The notes: generated from the letters alone by a model not told the origin. DNA of 39,290 bases from Myxococcales bacterium (GCA_947473045.1 CANJCO010000050.1:1-39290), one strand, 5' to 3'; counted from the first letter of the stretch, positions 9,510 to 18,062 are shown. Numbers and translations: made by a program.

Positions 9510-10163
9510 TTACTTGCCCGAGTCTTTCGGCGACCACGTGCCGCCGTCACGCTCGGTGGCGATGCGCTCCCGCACGACGGCATAGGCGTCATCCTGCTTG
9601 AGCTGCTCGTCGATCGCGGCGATTCGGGCCGCGGCCGACGCGGGCATCGCTGCGGCGTCGCTGTGATTGCCGGCGTACTCCTCGTAGCGCCTCCACGCCG
9701 TCTTCGCCTCGTCCCACTTCTTCTGACGCTCCTTGAGCTCGGCCAGCACAAACAGGACCTTGGCTTTTACCGAGGGCGCCTTGTCGGCGACGTTCTCGGC
9801 CTGATTCATCGACGCTTCGGCCTCGCTCAAGTTGCCTTGAACCAGCTGCGCTTCGGCCAAAAGGTAGTGCCCGAGCGGATTGGCGGGCTGGAGCTGAATC
9901 CCCTTGCGGTACTGCTCCATGGCGCCTGCGAAGTCGCGCGACGTAGCCTTCGCGTTGCCGAGCGCGACCGCCTCCATGAAGCGGCTGATGTGGAGCCGGT
10001 TGTCGGGATCGTAGGAGTCGACTTCAGTCTTCGGGCCGGCGTCTGCCACGGCTTTTGGCTGCTTTGCGGGCGCGCCGGCGGCGAAGCTCGATTCGCTCGG
10101 GGCGAGCATCGCGAGGCCGGCAGCGAGGGCTGCGACAGACACGAACACCATGCGGAGCTTCAT
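9510..10163 (-). CDS. Exported tetratricopeptide-repeat protein
   Basis: A protein of 217 residues starting MKLRMVFVSVAALAAGLAM, with a signal peptide cleaved probably after SFA-A. Longer in-frame starts only add an Arg/Pro-rich stretch. After an Ala/Lys-rich linker there are two or three TPR units (AMEQYRKGIQLQPANPLGHY; AEAQLVQGNLSEAEASMNQA; LAELKERQKKWDEAKTAW). TPRs mediate protein-protein contacts, so a periplasmic adaptor or assembly role is plausible but unproven. It ends 3 bp from the convergent DUF3857 lipoprotein gene and is divergent from the SpoA gene, with 98 bp between that may hold both promoters. Confidence 0.8.
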   Translation of the reverse strand: MKLRMVFVSVAALAAGLAMLAPSESSFAAGAPAKQPKAVADAGPKTEVDSYDPDNRLHISRFMEAVALGNAKATSRDFAGAMEQYRKGIQLQPANPLGHYLLAEAQLVQGNLSEAEASMNQAENVADKAPSVKAKVLFVLAELKERQKKWDEAKTAWRRYEEYAGNHSDAAAMPASAAARIAAIDEQLKQDDAYAVVRERIATERDGGTWSPKDSGK

Positions 10164-10261
10164 GGGGCGCAACGCTACCAGAGGCGCCAGCGGCGGCTCA
10201 AGCCTCGGCCGTCGCCTACCGCTTGCCCGCACGCCCCGCCAGTCGCTAGCGTGGTACCATT

Positions 10262-11362
10262 GTGGCAGCGGTTCGCCCCTATCCCTGGCGTGCGCTCGAG
10301 TCGCTCCAGCGGCGGGACGTCGTCGCGGCGAGCGCGTTGTCGCGCGGCGTTGCCGGCATCGTCGATGTGGGCGCGGTGGCCGCTGCGGCTTCCGAGTTGC
10401 TCGGGGCGCGCCTGCAGGCCCGCCTGCGCGGGGTCGGAAGCGCTGCGGCGCTCGCAGGGCCGTCGGTCGGGGTCGTCGTCGAGCCCGCAGGCGGCGGAGC
10501 GGCGGTGCACATCGAGGCGGAGGCAGGGCTGGTCGCCGCCGCGCTATCCCGGGGTCTTCGTCGCCCGTCGCCGCGCGTCATCGACCCCGCCCGCGCCTTG
10601 AGCGATGCGTCGGCCGGCGCGTTTGCGGCGGTTATCGTTGCGGCCGCGCGTCGTGCGGGGTCGCCGCTGCGCGCGGTGGCCGCGAGCGGATCGTCCGAGC
10701 GAACCGCGTCGCTGATGCCCGCAGACTGCGGCCTCGCAACCTTTACGGTGCTCGTCGATGACGACGCGTTCGTCGCGCGCCTGTCGGTTGCCGATACTGG
10801 TGTTGCGCCTTCGCGGGGCCTGAACTTGCGTGAATTGCGCTCGCTCGGCGACGTGCGCCTGCCGCTGACGATCGTGGCGGGGCGCGCCCGGTCGACCGTC
10901 GCGGACGTTGCATCGCTGCGCATCGGCGACGTTTGGCTCGGGGGCTGCGAATCGCTTCGCCTCGAAAACCGGGCGTGGTCGGGCGACGTGAGCCTCGCCT
11001 CGAACACGTCTGAGCGCGGGCTTCCGGCCCGCCTCCTCGAGGGCGACCGGATCGTGCTACGGGAGGGGGTCGCGGAGCTCGCGTGGGCTCCCGTCAACGA
11101 GGACGAAATGGTCGACGAAGCGACGTTGCTCGATTCTATGGCGGATGTGCCCGTGGTGGTACGCGTGGAGATCGGCGCTGCATCGATGACCGCGCGCGAG
11201 TGGGCGCAGCTCGGCGTGGGCGATGTCGTCGGGCTCGGAAAGCGCATCGGCGAGCCGGCGGTGCTGCGCGCCGGAGGCGTTGAAATCGCGCGCGGCGAGC
11301 TCGTCGAAATTGAAGGCGAAGTCGGCGTGCGCATCGTCACCCGCATCGGATCTGGGTCGTGA
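10262..11362 (+). CDS. FliM/FliN-SctQ family protein (SpoA domains), orphan C-ring component
   Basis: A soluble protein of 366 residues from a GTG start. The last about 70 residues (VPVVVRVEIGAASMTAREWA ... ARGELVEIEGEVGVRIV) form a clear SpoA (FliN C-terminal) domain. A second, weaker SpoA-like block (LPLTIVAGRARSTVADVASL) precedes it. Two SpoA domains behind a long N-terminal region is the layout of SctQ/YscQ, the cytoplasmic sorting-platform protein of type III secretion, rather than FliN. No other flagellar or type III gene is present here. The stop overlaps the GTG of the following lipoprotein gene (GTGA), so the two are co-translated. It may be a component of a dispersed myxobacterial T3SS or a repurposed C-ring protein. 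Confidence 0.8.
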   Translation: MAAVRPYPWRALESLQRRDVVAASALSRGVAGIVDVGAVAAAASELLGARLQARLRGVGSAAALAGPSVGVVVEPAGGGAAVHIEAEAGLVAAALSRGLRRPSPRVIDPARALSDASAGAFAAVIVAAARRAGSPLRAVAASGSSERTASLMPADCGLATFTVLVDDDAFVARLSVADTGVAPSRGLNLRELRSLGDVRLPLTIVAGRARSTVADVASLRIGDVWLGGCESLRLENRAWSGDVSLASNTSERGLPARLLEGDRIVLREGVAELAWAPVNEDEMVDEATLLDSMADVPVVVRVEIGAASMTAREWAQLGVGDVVGLGKRIGEPAVLRAGGVEIARGELVEIEGEVGVRIVTRIGSGS

Positions 11363-11877
11363 AGAGGCTGGCCGCCGCCTCGCTGCTGGCGCTGCTGGCC
11401 TGCAGCAAGCACGATGACGCTGCGGGCGCGGCTCCGTCGCCATCGACTTCGGCGCCCAATGCTGCTGCCTCGGCAGCGCCGGCCACGCCGAAGGCGCCGT
11501 CGTCGTGGGCGGGAAAGTACGCCGCGAATGCCTCGGATTTCTATGTGCCGGACGCTGCCGAATACGGCGGCTTCAAGTTTCGCGGCGAAGACGCGGGCGA
11601 CGGCGTCGGCGAGGGCTCGCTGCGCATCGGAATCGATCCGGTGACCCGCGCAGTGTCGGGCTCAGTCGACGGGCCGCTCGGCGCCATGAGCGTGGTCGGG
11701 CTGCGCGATGGCGACGCGGTGACGTTCACCGTGCGCCCCAATGAGCTCTCCGACGCTGCCTATTTCGGAACCGGGACGGCGAAGGTCGTCGGTGGCAAGC
11801 TGATCGGCGAGCTGCGCGCGTCCCGTGCGCGCGCCAACGTGATTCGCGTAGCTACGTTCTCCCTCGATCCATCGTAG
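11359..11877 (+). CDS. Small lipoprotein of unknown function
   Basis: A protein of 172 residues beginning MKRLAAASLLALLAC with a type II signal peptide (lipobox LLAC). An Ala/Ser/Pro-rich linker to about residue 50 follows, then a compact, probably beta-rich domain (YAANASDFYVPDAAEYGGF ... GGKLIGELRASRARANVIRVA). The GTG start shares bases with the stop of the SctQ-like gene. Coupling suggests a membrane-anchored partner of that protein or a housekeeping passenger; no family is recognised. A perfect 12-bp palindrome GCGCCCGGGCGC lies at 11886-11897 just after the stop, but it has no T tract. Confidence 0.75.
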   Translation: MKRLAAASLLALLACSKHDDAAGAAPSPSTSAPNAAASAAPATPKAPSSWAGKYAANASDFYVPDAAEYGGFKFRGEDAGDGVGEGSLRIGIDPVTRAVSGSVDGPLGAMSVVGLRDGDAVTFTVRPNELSDAAYFGTGTAKVVGGKLIGELRASRARANVIRVATFSLDPS

Positions 11878-12105
11878 TCGCGCCGGCGCCCGGGCGCAGC
11901 GATCGTCGGCCGCGCCGTTGCCGTGCAACCGAGACCCGTTTCCGTACGCGCCCGGGGGTGACCGGCGGACCCTCCGGTTCGAAAATGAATGCATAACGCA
12001 TGCGTTCCGTGGTCGACGCCGGGGCGCCTGATTCCGGCGGAAATACCGACGCCGCCGTGGCGACCGACGCCGCCACCGACAGAGCGGTTCGGCCGACGCT
12101 TCGCT

Positions 12106-12489
12106 TCAGCGCTTCTGCTTCGTTCGCTGCGTGACCCACGCGGCTGCGCCTTCGAGCGAGGGGAACGAGCGAACCGTTGCGCGCCGCGCCAGGGCCCGCA
12201 TGTTCGCCTGCACGCGCACCATGTCGGAGCTCGCTACGAGCGCGACCACGTCGTGCAGGGCGCGCCGCTGCGCCCACTGCCAGCAACGGTCGCGCGATTC
12301 GGTCTCCACGACCTCGACAATCTCCCGGGTGTCGAACACCACGGCGCGCAACCGCGTCAGCTTGAGCGCAGCATCGACGGCGTCCAGGGCCGCCTGCTGC
12401 ACGGCCAAATCGCCGCCCGGAAAGTCGGCGTGGTAGCGCAGCAGCACGTAGGTGCGCTCGGCGCTGCAGGTGAACGTAGGTGCGCGCAC
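12106..12489 (-). CDS. Small STAS/SpoIIAA-like protein (hypothetical)
   Basis: A protein of 127 residues from a GTG start. Alternating strand-helix pattern and the block LTRLRAVVFDTREIVEVVE resemble STAS/SpoIIAA-like single-domain proteins found in Myxococcota. No catalytic motif is seen. The hydrophobic core pattern and codon bias support a real gene over the overlapping frames on the plus strand, which read as low-complexity Arg/Pro/Ala. The 228 bp downstream (11878-12105) show no convincing gene. They hold a perfect palindrome AACGCATGCGTT at 11995-12006 and a hairpin at 11961-11978. Confidence 0.65.
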   Translation of the reverse strand: MRAPTFTCSAERTYVLLRYHADFPGGDLAVQQAALDAVDAALKLTRLRAVVFDTREIVEVVETESRDRCWQWAQRRALHDVVALVASSDMVRVQANMRALARRATVRSFPSLEGAAAWVTQRTKQKR

Positions 12490-12548
12490 GGCGCGTGATT
12501 CGGTAGCAGATTTTCAGCCCGTCGCGAAAATGCGTTGAACAGGCGCGT

Positions 12549-12671
12549 TTATGGCGCGATGGCGAGTTCGAGGCCGGCGGCCGCGGCGACGGTCGTGCCC
12601 GCGGCCAGCCACGCTGCGTCGGCCGCGCACCCGACCGCTGCGAAGAAGAAGAACGCGGGCCGCCGGGGCAT
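12549..12671 (-). CDS. Possible small membrane ORF or gene remnant
   Basis: A 40-residue frame from an ATG at 12669-12671, beginning MPRRPAFFFFAAVGCAADAA and ending with a TAA at 12549-12551. It is strongly hydrophobic with a positively charged start, like a signal anchor or membrane-segment fragment. The open frame continues upstream to the edge of the repeat at 12717-12865, so it could be the 3' remnant of a gene broken by that insertion. No ribosome-binding site is obvious. It lies in a 373-bp gap (12490-12862) that otherwise holds only the repeat. Confidence 0.3.
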   Translation of the reverse strand: MPRRPAFFFFAAVGCAADAAWLAAGTTVAAAAGLELAIAP

Positions 12672-12716
12672 CGCGGCCGCCTCTGCGAGCGCATGGCGCA
12701 GCTGCGGGAAGGCTCT

Positions 12717-12865
12717 AACAGGCCGTTGAAGCAGCGGCCTGCCAGCCTTTCATCTCGGGGAGGTATGCACCTCCCCGCCCCGAAAAACGCGGTTTTTCGC
12801 CGGTCTCCACCCCACGCAATTGGCGTCGCCAGTTCCTGGCAGGGTGTTTTTCGAGCGCCCTGCTA
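12717..12865. repeat. Hairpin-array repeat element, copy 2 (MITE/REP-like)
   Basis: Same five-hairpin order as the copy at 1-146, about 90% identical by eye with three single-base insertions. The second hairpin and the core of the third are unchanged. In hairpins 1, 4 and 5 the 3' arms carry A-to-G changes, four in total, each facing a T. Pairing is therefore kept as G-T (G-U) on the plus strand, while the minus strand would have A-C mismatches. The right end again supplies the TAG stop (12863-12865, minus strand) of the adjacent gene, here the EamA transporter. No clear target-site duplication is visible. Confidence 0.85.
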
Positions 12866-13801
12866 AGATTTCGCCGCGGCGGGCGCGCTCGCGCGCCGCG
12901 TTGAAACGATGCCGACGCCGGTGAGGATCAGCGACGCAGCGACGGCGAGCTGCGACGAGATGTGCTGCCCGAGCTGAAGCCACGCGAGCAGCGCGGAAAT
13001 GATCGGCTGCAAGTAAATGTAGACGGTCACCAGCGTGGGCGACGACCGCCCGAGCGCCCACGCGTTGCACGAATACGCCACGATCGTCGGCATCGCGAGG
13101 ATGTAGGCGACCAGCCACCAGGCTCGGGGCGACCAGGTCGGCGCCTCGCGCAGCAGCGTCGGCATGCCGAAGGGCGCGAACAGAAGCGCGCCCCAAACAA
13201 ACACCCACGTGACGACCGTCATCGCCCCGAGGCGCTGAATCGACCGCCGCGAGAGCACGATGTAAAGCGAGTACGACAGCGAGTTGATCGACACGAGCAG
13301 CGCGCCGCGGTCGAGGTCACGAACCCCCGTGAGCCAGACTACGCCGGAGAGCGCGAGCGCGAGCCCGGCACCAAGCCGCCAGCTGGGCCGCTCCATACGA
13401 AACGCCACCGATATGGCTGCCGTGAAGATAGGAATCGTTACAGACAGAAGCGCCGCTGACACGGGCCTCGTCGTGCGCAGGCCGACGAGAAAAAGCGTCT
13501 GGTTTACGGTGATGCCTAGCAGCGACAGGCCCGCGAGCTCGAGCCGGTCACGCCACGTGGTCGCCGAGCGCAGCGCCAGCGCCTGCGTAATGCCGAAGAA
13601 CGCGATCGCGGCGCCGCCCATGCGCACCATCGCGAGCGCCCAGGGGTCGATGCCCTCTCCGCCCGCAGCCCGCGCGCTCATCGCGATTTTTCCCTCGACG
13701 GTTTGCGACGCGAAGGCGAGCTGCACGACGAGCAGCGCAGCGTGCGTCTTCCACGCCGAGGTCTTCGCCGAGGTACGCGCAGGGGCAGGGGAGGTGGTCA
13801 C
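12863..13801 (-). CDS. EamA/DMT family transporter
   Basis: A protein of 312 residues with about ten hydrophobic segments in two EamA repeats (residues about 20-150 and 165-300). A typical DMT signature is WALAMVRMGGAAIAF in the first half and ALLVSINSLSYSLYIVLSRR at the start of the second. The family exports amino acids, metabolites or drugs across the inner membrane; the substrate cannot be predicted. The GTG start at 13801 overlaps the TGA of the upstream PDZ gene (GTGA), which decides against a longer frame running through that gene. The TAG stop is supplied by the repeat at 12717-12865. The C-terminus (STRRASAPAAAKS) is a normal polar tail, so little coding sequence seems lost. Confidence 0.9.
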   Translation of the reverse strand: MTTSPAPARTSAKTSAWKTHAALLVVQLAFASQTVEGKIAMSARAAGGEGIDPWALAMVRMGGAAIAFFGITQALALRSATTWRDRLELAGLSLLGITVNQTLFLVGLRTTRPVSAALLSVTIPIFTAAISVAFRMERPSWRLGAGLALALSGVVWLTGVRDLDRGALLVSINSLSYSLYIVLSRRSIQRLGAMTVVTWVFVWGALLFAPFGMPTLLREAPTWSPRAWWLVAYILAMPTIVAYSCNAWALGRSSPTLVTVYIYLQPIISALLAWLQLGQHISSQLAVAASLILTGVGIVSTRRASAPAAAKS

Positions 13802-14361
13802 GGAAGTTGATAGCGCAGCTCGATGAGCCTTCCGCCCCGCTCGATGCGAACGGCTGCGTAGCTGGCCTGCCGGGCGGTGACTAGCATCTGCAGCCACGCG
13901 TCGGGCGACGAGAAATCAACTCCGTTCATGCGGAGCAGCACGTCGCCGTCCTCGAGGCCCAGCTCGGCCGCGCAAGGGCCCGCCGGGCTCACTTCCATGC
14001 CGGCCATGGCGCCGCCGTCGGGGAACACCGGCGAAATCGCCGAAGCGCCCGACATGAGCTCGGTGCGCAGGGCGGCCAGCATGGCCTCGGTCGCGGCAAA
14101 GTCGTTCGGCGTGGTCGACGAGGCGTGCGCGCTGCAAGTGTCGGACGGCACGTTTCGGCGCGCGGGTCGGGCGGCCGGCACAGCAGGCGCCTCGGCGTCG
14201 CGATCGGCCACGAAGGCGATCGGCGCATGCTCGCCGGGTGGTGGATCGGCCGAAACATTGCCCGGCAGCGCGCGGGTGGGCGCCCCGCATGCGGCCATCA
14301 GGAGCGCGCCGCCGAGCGCTGCCCGCTGGCGAAACCACGCTCCAGACCCTACGTCCCGCAC
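13798..14361 (-). CDS. PDZ-domain lipoprotein (GspC-like C-terminal domain)
   Basis: About 187 residues from a GTG start; a longer frame upstream is Arg-rich and would cross the divergent ccm promoter. The N-terminus WFRQRAALGGALLMAAC is a lipobox signal. A Pro/Ala-rich linker follows, then a PDZ domain (ISPVFPDGGAMAGMEVSPAG ... LGLEDGDVLLRMNGVDFSSP ... IERGGRLIELRY). That order resembles the C-terminal PDZ of GspC, and also DegP-type PDZ domains; the HR domain of GspC is not recognised. It probably binds protein termini in the periplasm. It is translationally coupled to the EamA gene. Confidence 0.75.
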   Translation of the reverse strand: MRDVGSGAWFRQRAALGGALLMAACGAPTRALPGNVSADPPPGEHAPIAFVADRDAEAPAVPAARPARRNVPSDTCSAHASSTTPNDFAATEAMLAALRTELMSGASAISPVFPDGGAMAGMEVSPAGPCAAELGLEDGDVLLRMNGVDFSSPDAWLQMLVTARQASYAAVRIERGGRLIELRYQLP

Positions 14362-14446
14362 CGCGCGATTGTAGCGTCGCACGCGGCGCCTCCGCGGATT
14401 ATTCACTGCGCCGCCTCTCGCGCGGCCTACACTCTTGCGGCGATCC

Positions 14447-17398
14447 ATGTGGCAAAGTCTCCCCGCGTTCGGCACGGTTGTTCTCTTCTGCGTCATGGTC
14501 GCGGCCAGCTACACGTTCGCCGTGTCGCTCGCGGCCGGATCGACGGGCCGCCTGCGAACGTTGCAGTCTGCACGCTTCGGCGCGTTCGGCACGGTCGCGC
14601 TCGTCGCGCTCGCGGTGCTGGTGCTGGCGTACGCCTTCGTGAGCCACGATTTCAGGCTCCGTTACGTCGCCCACTACTCTGATCGCTCGATGTCGATCGG
14701 CTACCTGCTCACGTCGCTCTGGGGCGGGCAGGACGGGTCGATTCTGTGGTGGCTGTTTTTGCTGAGCCTTTACATCGGCGCGTGCGTGGCGTGGCTGGGC
14801 AACCGCTACCTCGCGCTGCAGCCCTACGTCATCGCGACGCTGATGGGCATCGTGCTGTTTTTTACAGTGCTGATGACCTTCGCCGCGAACCCGTTTTCAA
14901 CGAGCATCGCGGGGGCGCGCCCAGACGGTGAGGGGCTCAACCCGCTTCTCCAGAACTTTTACATGATCATCCACCCGCCGAGCCTCTACACGGGCTTCGT
15001 CGGGTGCTCGATTCCGTTTTCGTTCGCCGTGGCAGCGCTGATTACGGGGCGCCTCGACGACGAGTGGATCACCGCGGCGCGCAAGTGGGCGCTGTTCGCC
15101 CTCATGTTCCTGGCGATCGGCAACACGCTCGGCATGCTGTGGGCCTACGAAGAGCTCGGATGGGGCGGCTACTGGGCCTGGGATCCGGTCGAGAACGCCG
15201 CGTTCATGCCGCTGCTCACGATGGCCGCCTACATGCACTCGGTCATGATTCAAGAGCGCCGCGGCATGCTCAAGGTGTGGAACGTCTTTCTCATTTGCCT
15301 GACGTTTTTCATGACGATTTTCGGCACGTTCCTCACGCGATCGGGCGCCATCGCCAGCGTGCACTCGTTCGCGCAGAGCGGAATCGGCGCCTATTTCGCG
15401 TGGTTTTTGTGCCTGCTCGCGGCGTTTTGCGCGACGCTCATCATGTACCGCTGGCCCGAGCTGCGAAGCCTCAAGCCCACGCGACAGCTGCGCATCGCGG
15501 CGATCGCCACCGGGTGGGTGTTCATCCTCGCGTTCGTGCCGGGGTTTTATCTGCTGCTGGGCAAGCTCGTCATGCCGATGGGCGTGAAAGTGAGCGTGAT
15601 GGCGATCAGCGCGGGCGCGATGGTCTACGTGGGCCTTGAAGTCGTCTACCGCCGCCTGACGCGCGGCCTCGACCTGGCCCACGAGCGGCCCCGGCTCGAG
15701 TCGTTCGTGTCGCGCGAATTTACGTTTCTCATGAACAACTGGGGGCTGCTGGGCTTCCTGCTGTTCGTGCTCGTCGCCACGACCTTTCCGATGCTCACCG
15801 AGGCCATCAGCGGTGAAAAAGTCTCGGTTGGGCCGCCCTACTACAACGCCTGGGTGCAGCCGCTCGGCCTCATGATCTTCGGGCTCATGGGCGTGGGTAC
15901 GCTGTTCGGCTGGAAAAAAACGAGCGACGCCCTCCTTCGACGGGCCTTCCGCGCGCCCCTGCTCGCGACCGCTTGCGCGATCGCGCTGCACTTCGCGCTC
16001 GGCAAAGCGCTCGGCTTCCCGGCCGTCGTCTACGGCGACCCCATCTATCCGGGCGCGCTCGGCACCGGGCTCCGCACCTTCAACGCCCACACGCCGTGGC
16101 TCGGCTTTGGGATGGTCGTGTTCAACGTCACGGTCACGGTGCAGGAGTTCGTGATGCTCTTCCGCTCGCGGAACAAGAGCGGAGCCTCGAAGGGCGCGAG
16201 CCCGCTGTGGGCGATCGGCGCCGTGATGGCGCTGCTGTCGGCGGGAGGCACGCTCTATTTCCGGCGCATGTTCCCGAGCCAGAGCGCGCTCGCGATCACC
16301 ACGGTTTTGGCTGCGATCGTGGGTCTCGTCGGGCCTTACTTCGTGTTCACCATGGTGACGCTGCCCCCTCCGTCGAGGCGCCGTTACGGCGGCTACGTGG
16401 CGCACCTCGGCATCGCGCTCATGCTCCTCGGCTTCACCGGCAAATCGTGGAACGTCGACCGCGAGACGACCCTCAAGCCGGGCCAGAGCTACCACGTTGA
16501 GAACTACGACCTCACTTACCGCGGCGAGCGCATGGAGCTCGACAACCAGAAGCGCATGGTGTTCGTCGACATCGACGTGGTGCGCGACGGGCGCCCGGTC
16601 GGAACGCTCTCGCCCGCCAAATTCATCTACAACAAGATGCGTGAGTCGCCGACGACCGAAGTGGCCATGGGTCACTCGCTGCGCGACGACCTCTACCTCG
16701 TGCTCGGGTCCGTCAACCCCGAGAGCAAGGTCGCCTCGCTTCAAATCCACGTAAACCCGCTGGTATCGTGGATCTGGCTGGGCGCGATCGTGCTTATTTT
16801 CGGCTGCGTCGTGAGCATGTGGCCTGAGTTCGCGCCTGAAGAGTCGCGCGTCTGGTCGGTGGTCCGCGGCGGCGCGATGGCGGCGGCGAGCTTCGCGATC
16901 GGCGTCTCGATCGCCGCGATGCCCGCGCCGGCGTTCGCAGCCCAGCAGCCTGGCGCCGGCATGAGCAGTCTGCACGCCGGCACTGTGCGCATCGACGACG
17001 CCCGCGAGCGCGCTGTGTTCAACGCCCTCCGATGCATGTGCGGCTCCTGCGCGCGCGACCTGCTCTCCACATGCTCGTGCGACACGGCCGATGAGGCTCG
17101 CGCGGCCATCCGATCGGCGATCAGCCGCGGCGAGACCAACGACCAGATCATCGAGGCCTACGCGAAAGACAACGGCGTGGAGTCGCTCGCGGTGCCTCCC
17201 AACTCGGGTGCGATGCGGTTCATCTACGCGCTTCCGCTCGTGGCCATCGTCGCGGGCGGCGCGGGCGTGGTGGCGCTCGTGCGTCGCTGGAAGCGGCCCA
17301 ACCCCGTCGCAGAGAGCGCAGCGCTGCCGGGCAAGCCTGCAGGACGCGACGCCTACGACGACCGCCTCGACGCCGAGCTGAGAGACCTCGATGGCTGA
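14447..17398 (+). CDS. ccmF: CcmF-CcmH fusion, cytochrome c heme lyase
   Basis: A protein of 983 residues. The first about 800 form CcmF, a polytopic heme lyase that attaches heme to apocytochrome c outside the inner membrane. It shows the tryptophan-rich heme-handling motif WGGYWAWDPVENAAF at 239-253 and conserved blocks such as HPPSLYTGFVG. After a periplasmic region and another membrane segment, residues about 850-960 are a CcmH/CycL domain. Its cysteines are C863, C865, C868, C876 and C878 (CMCGSC and TCSC) instead of the usual LRCPVC. A terminal helix (FIYALPLVAIVAGGAGVVAL) follows. CcmH normally reduces the apocytochrome and hands it to CcmF, so fusion is functionally sensible. ATG 14447 is chosen over a TTG at 14435. 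The 3' end overlaps the next gene by 8 nt. Confidence 0.92.
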   Translation: MWQSLPAFGTVVLFCVMVAASYTFAVSLAAGSTGRLRTLQSARFGAFGTVALVALAVLVLAYAFVSHDFRLRYVAHYSDRSMSIGYLLTSLWGGQDGSILWWLFLLSLYIGACVAWLGNRYLALQPYVIATLMGIVLFFTVLMTFAANPFSTSIAGARPDGEGLNPLLQNFYMIIHPPSLYTGFVGCSIPFSFAVAALITGRLDDEWITAARKWALFALMFLAIGNTLGMLWAYEELGWGGYWAWDPVENAAFMPLLTMAAYMHSVMIQERRGMLKVWNVFLICLTFFMTIFGTFLTRSGAIASVHSFAQSGIGAYFAWFLCLLAAFCATLIMYRWPELRSLKPTRQLRIAAIATGWVFILAFVPGFYLLLGKLVMPMGVKVSVMAISAGAMVYVGLEVVYRRLTRGLDLAHERPRLESFVSREFTFLMNNWGLLGFLLFVLVATTFPMLTEAISGEKVSVGPPYYNAWVQPLGLMIFGLMGVGTLFGWKKTSDALLRRAFRAPLLATACAIALHFALGKALGFPAVVYGDPIYPGALGTGLRTFNAHTPWLGFGMVVFNVTVTVQEFVMLFRSRNKSGASKGASPLWAIGAVMALLSAGGTLYFRRMFPSQSALAITTVLAAIVGLVGPYFVFTMVTLPPPSRRRYGGYVAHLGIALMLLGFTGKSWNVDRETTLKPGQSYHVENYDLTYRGERMELDNQKRMVFVDIDVVRDGRPVGTLSPAKFIYNKMRESPTTEVAMGHSLRDDLYLVLGSVNPESKVASLQIHVNPLVSWIWLGAIVLIFGCVVSMWPEFAPEESRVWSVVRGGAMAAASFAIGVSIAAMPAPAFAAQQPGAGMSSLHAGTVRIDDARERAVFNALRCMCGSCARDLLSTCSCDTADEARAAIRSAISRGETNDQIIEAYAKDNGVESLAVPPNSGAMRFIYALPLVAIVAGGAGVVALVRRWKRPNPVAESAALPGKPAGRDAYDDRLDAELRDLDG

Positions 17399-18062
17399 CG
17401 CGCAGACGACCCAGGCCGACGCCTTTGAGCGCAAGCTCGCAGGGTGGGTTCGCACGGCGGTGCCTGTGGCGACGCTCGCCTCCGCGCTCGTGCTTGTCGT
17501 GATGGTGGGACCCGGGCCGGCCATCCTCGTGCTCGCGGCCGGGGTGCTCCTCGGCGCAGTGATGGCCCTGTGGACGAGCCTGCGGAGCTTGACGGGCGAT
17601 GCGCCGCTCGCGGAGGGCTTCGACGACGGGGGGATCAAGGCTCGGGCCTCCGAGGCCGAGTCGAGCAAGCGCGCCGCCCTCCGCGCCCTCAAAGACCTCG
17701 AGCATGAGCGCGCGATCGGCAAAATCGACGAGGCCGACTACGCGGCCCTCTCCGGACAGCTGCGCGATCGTGCGAAGACCCTGCTGCGCGAGCTCGACGA
17801 CGAAATCGCTCCCATGCGCGCGCGCGCTGAACAGATCGCCCTGGCCCACTTGAAGAAAAAAGGCCTCTTGCCCGCTGGCCCCGACGAGGCGACTGCGCCC
17901 GCGGCCGCGGAGTCATCCGAAGCCGCGCCCGAAGCCGCGCCGGCCGCTGCGCCCGAGGGCCGGCCGGTCTGCGCGAAGTGCGGCACCTCCAACGACCACG
18001 ACGCTGCATTCTGCAAAAAGTGCGGCGCGCCGATGGGTGACGCGCCCGGGGAGGAAGCATGA
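17391..18062 (+). CDS. CcmI-like membrane protein with C-terminal zinc ribbon
   Basis: 223 residues: two hydrophobic helices (about 20-38 and 42-60), then a CcmI-type helical motif (ALRALKDLEHERAIGKIDEA, residues 97-116), an Ala/Glu/Pro linker, and a zinc ribbon with C194, C197, C208 and C211. CcmI helps present apocytochrome to the CcmFH lyase. Its position directly after ccmFH, overlapping by 8 nt, supports a maturation role. The zinc ribbon is not part of classical CcmI. With two helices, the ribbon would be on the cytoplasmic side if the N-terminus is inside. The next gene overlaps by ATGA. Confidence 0.8.
   Translation: MADAQTTQADAFERKLAGWVRTAVPVATLASALVLVVMVGPGPAILVLAAGVLLGAVMALWTSLRSLTGDAPLAEGFDDGGIKARASEAESSKRAALRALKDLEHERAIGKIDEADYAALSGQLRDRAKTLLRELDDEIAPMRARAEQIALAHLKKKGLLPAGPDEATAPAAAESSEAAPEAAPAAAPEGRPVCAKCGTSNDHDAAFCKKCGAPMGDAPGEEA

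Noticed and set aside
14897-17722. Minus-strand frame of about 940 codons opposite ccmFH
   Set aside because: Composition is a mirror of the GC-rich codon bias (Arg/His/Asp-rich), with no domain motifs, while the plus strand has clear CcmF and CcmH signatures.
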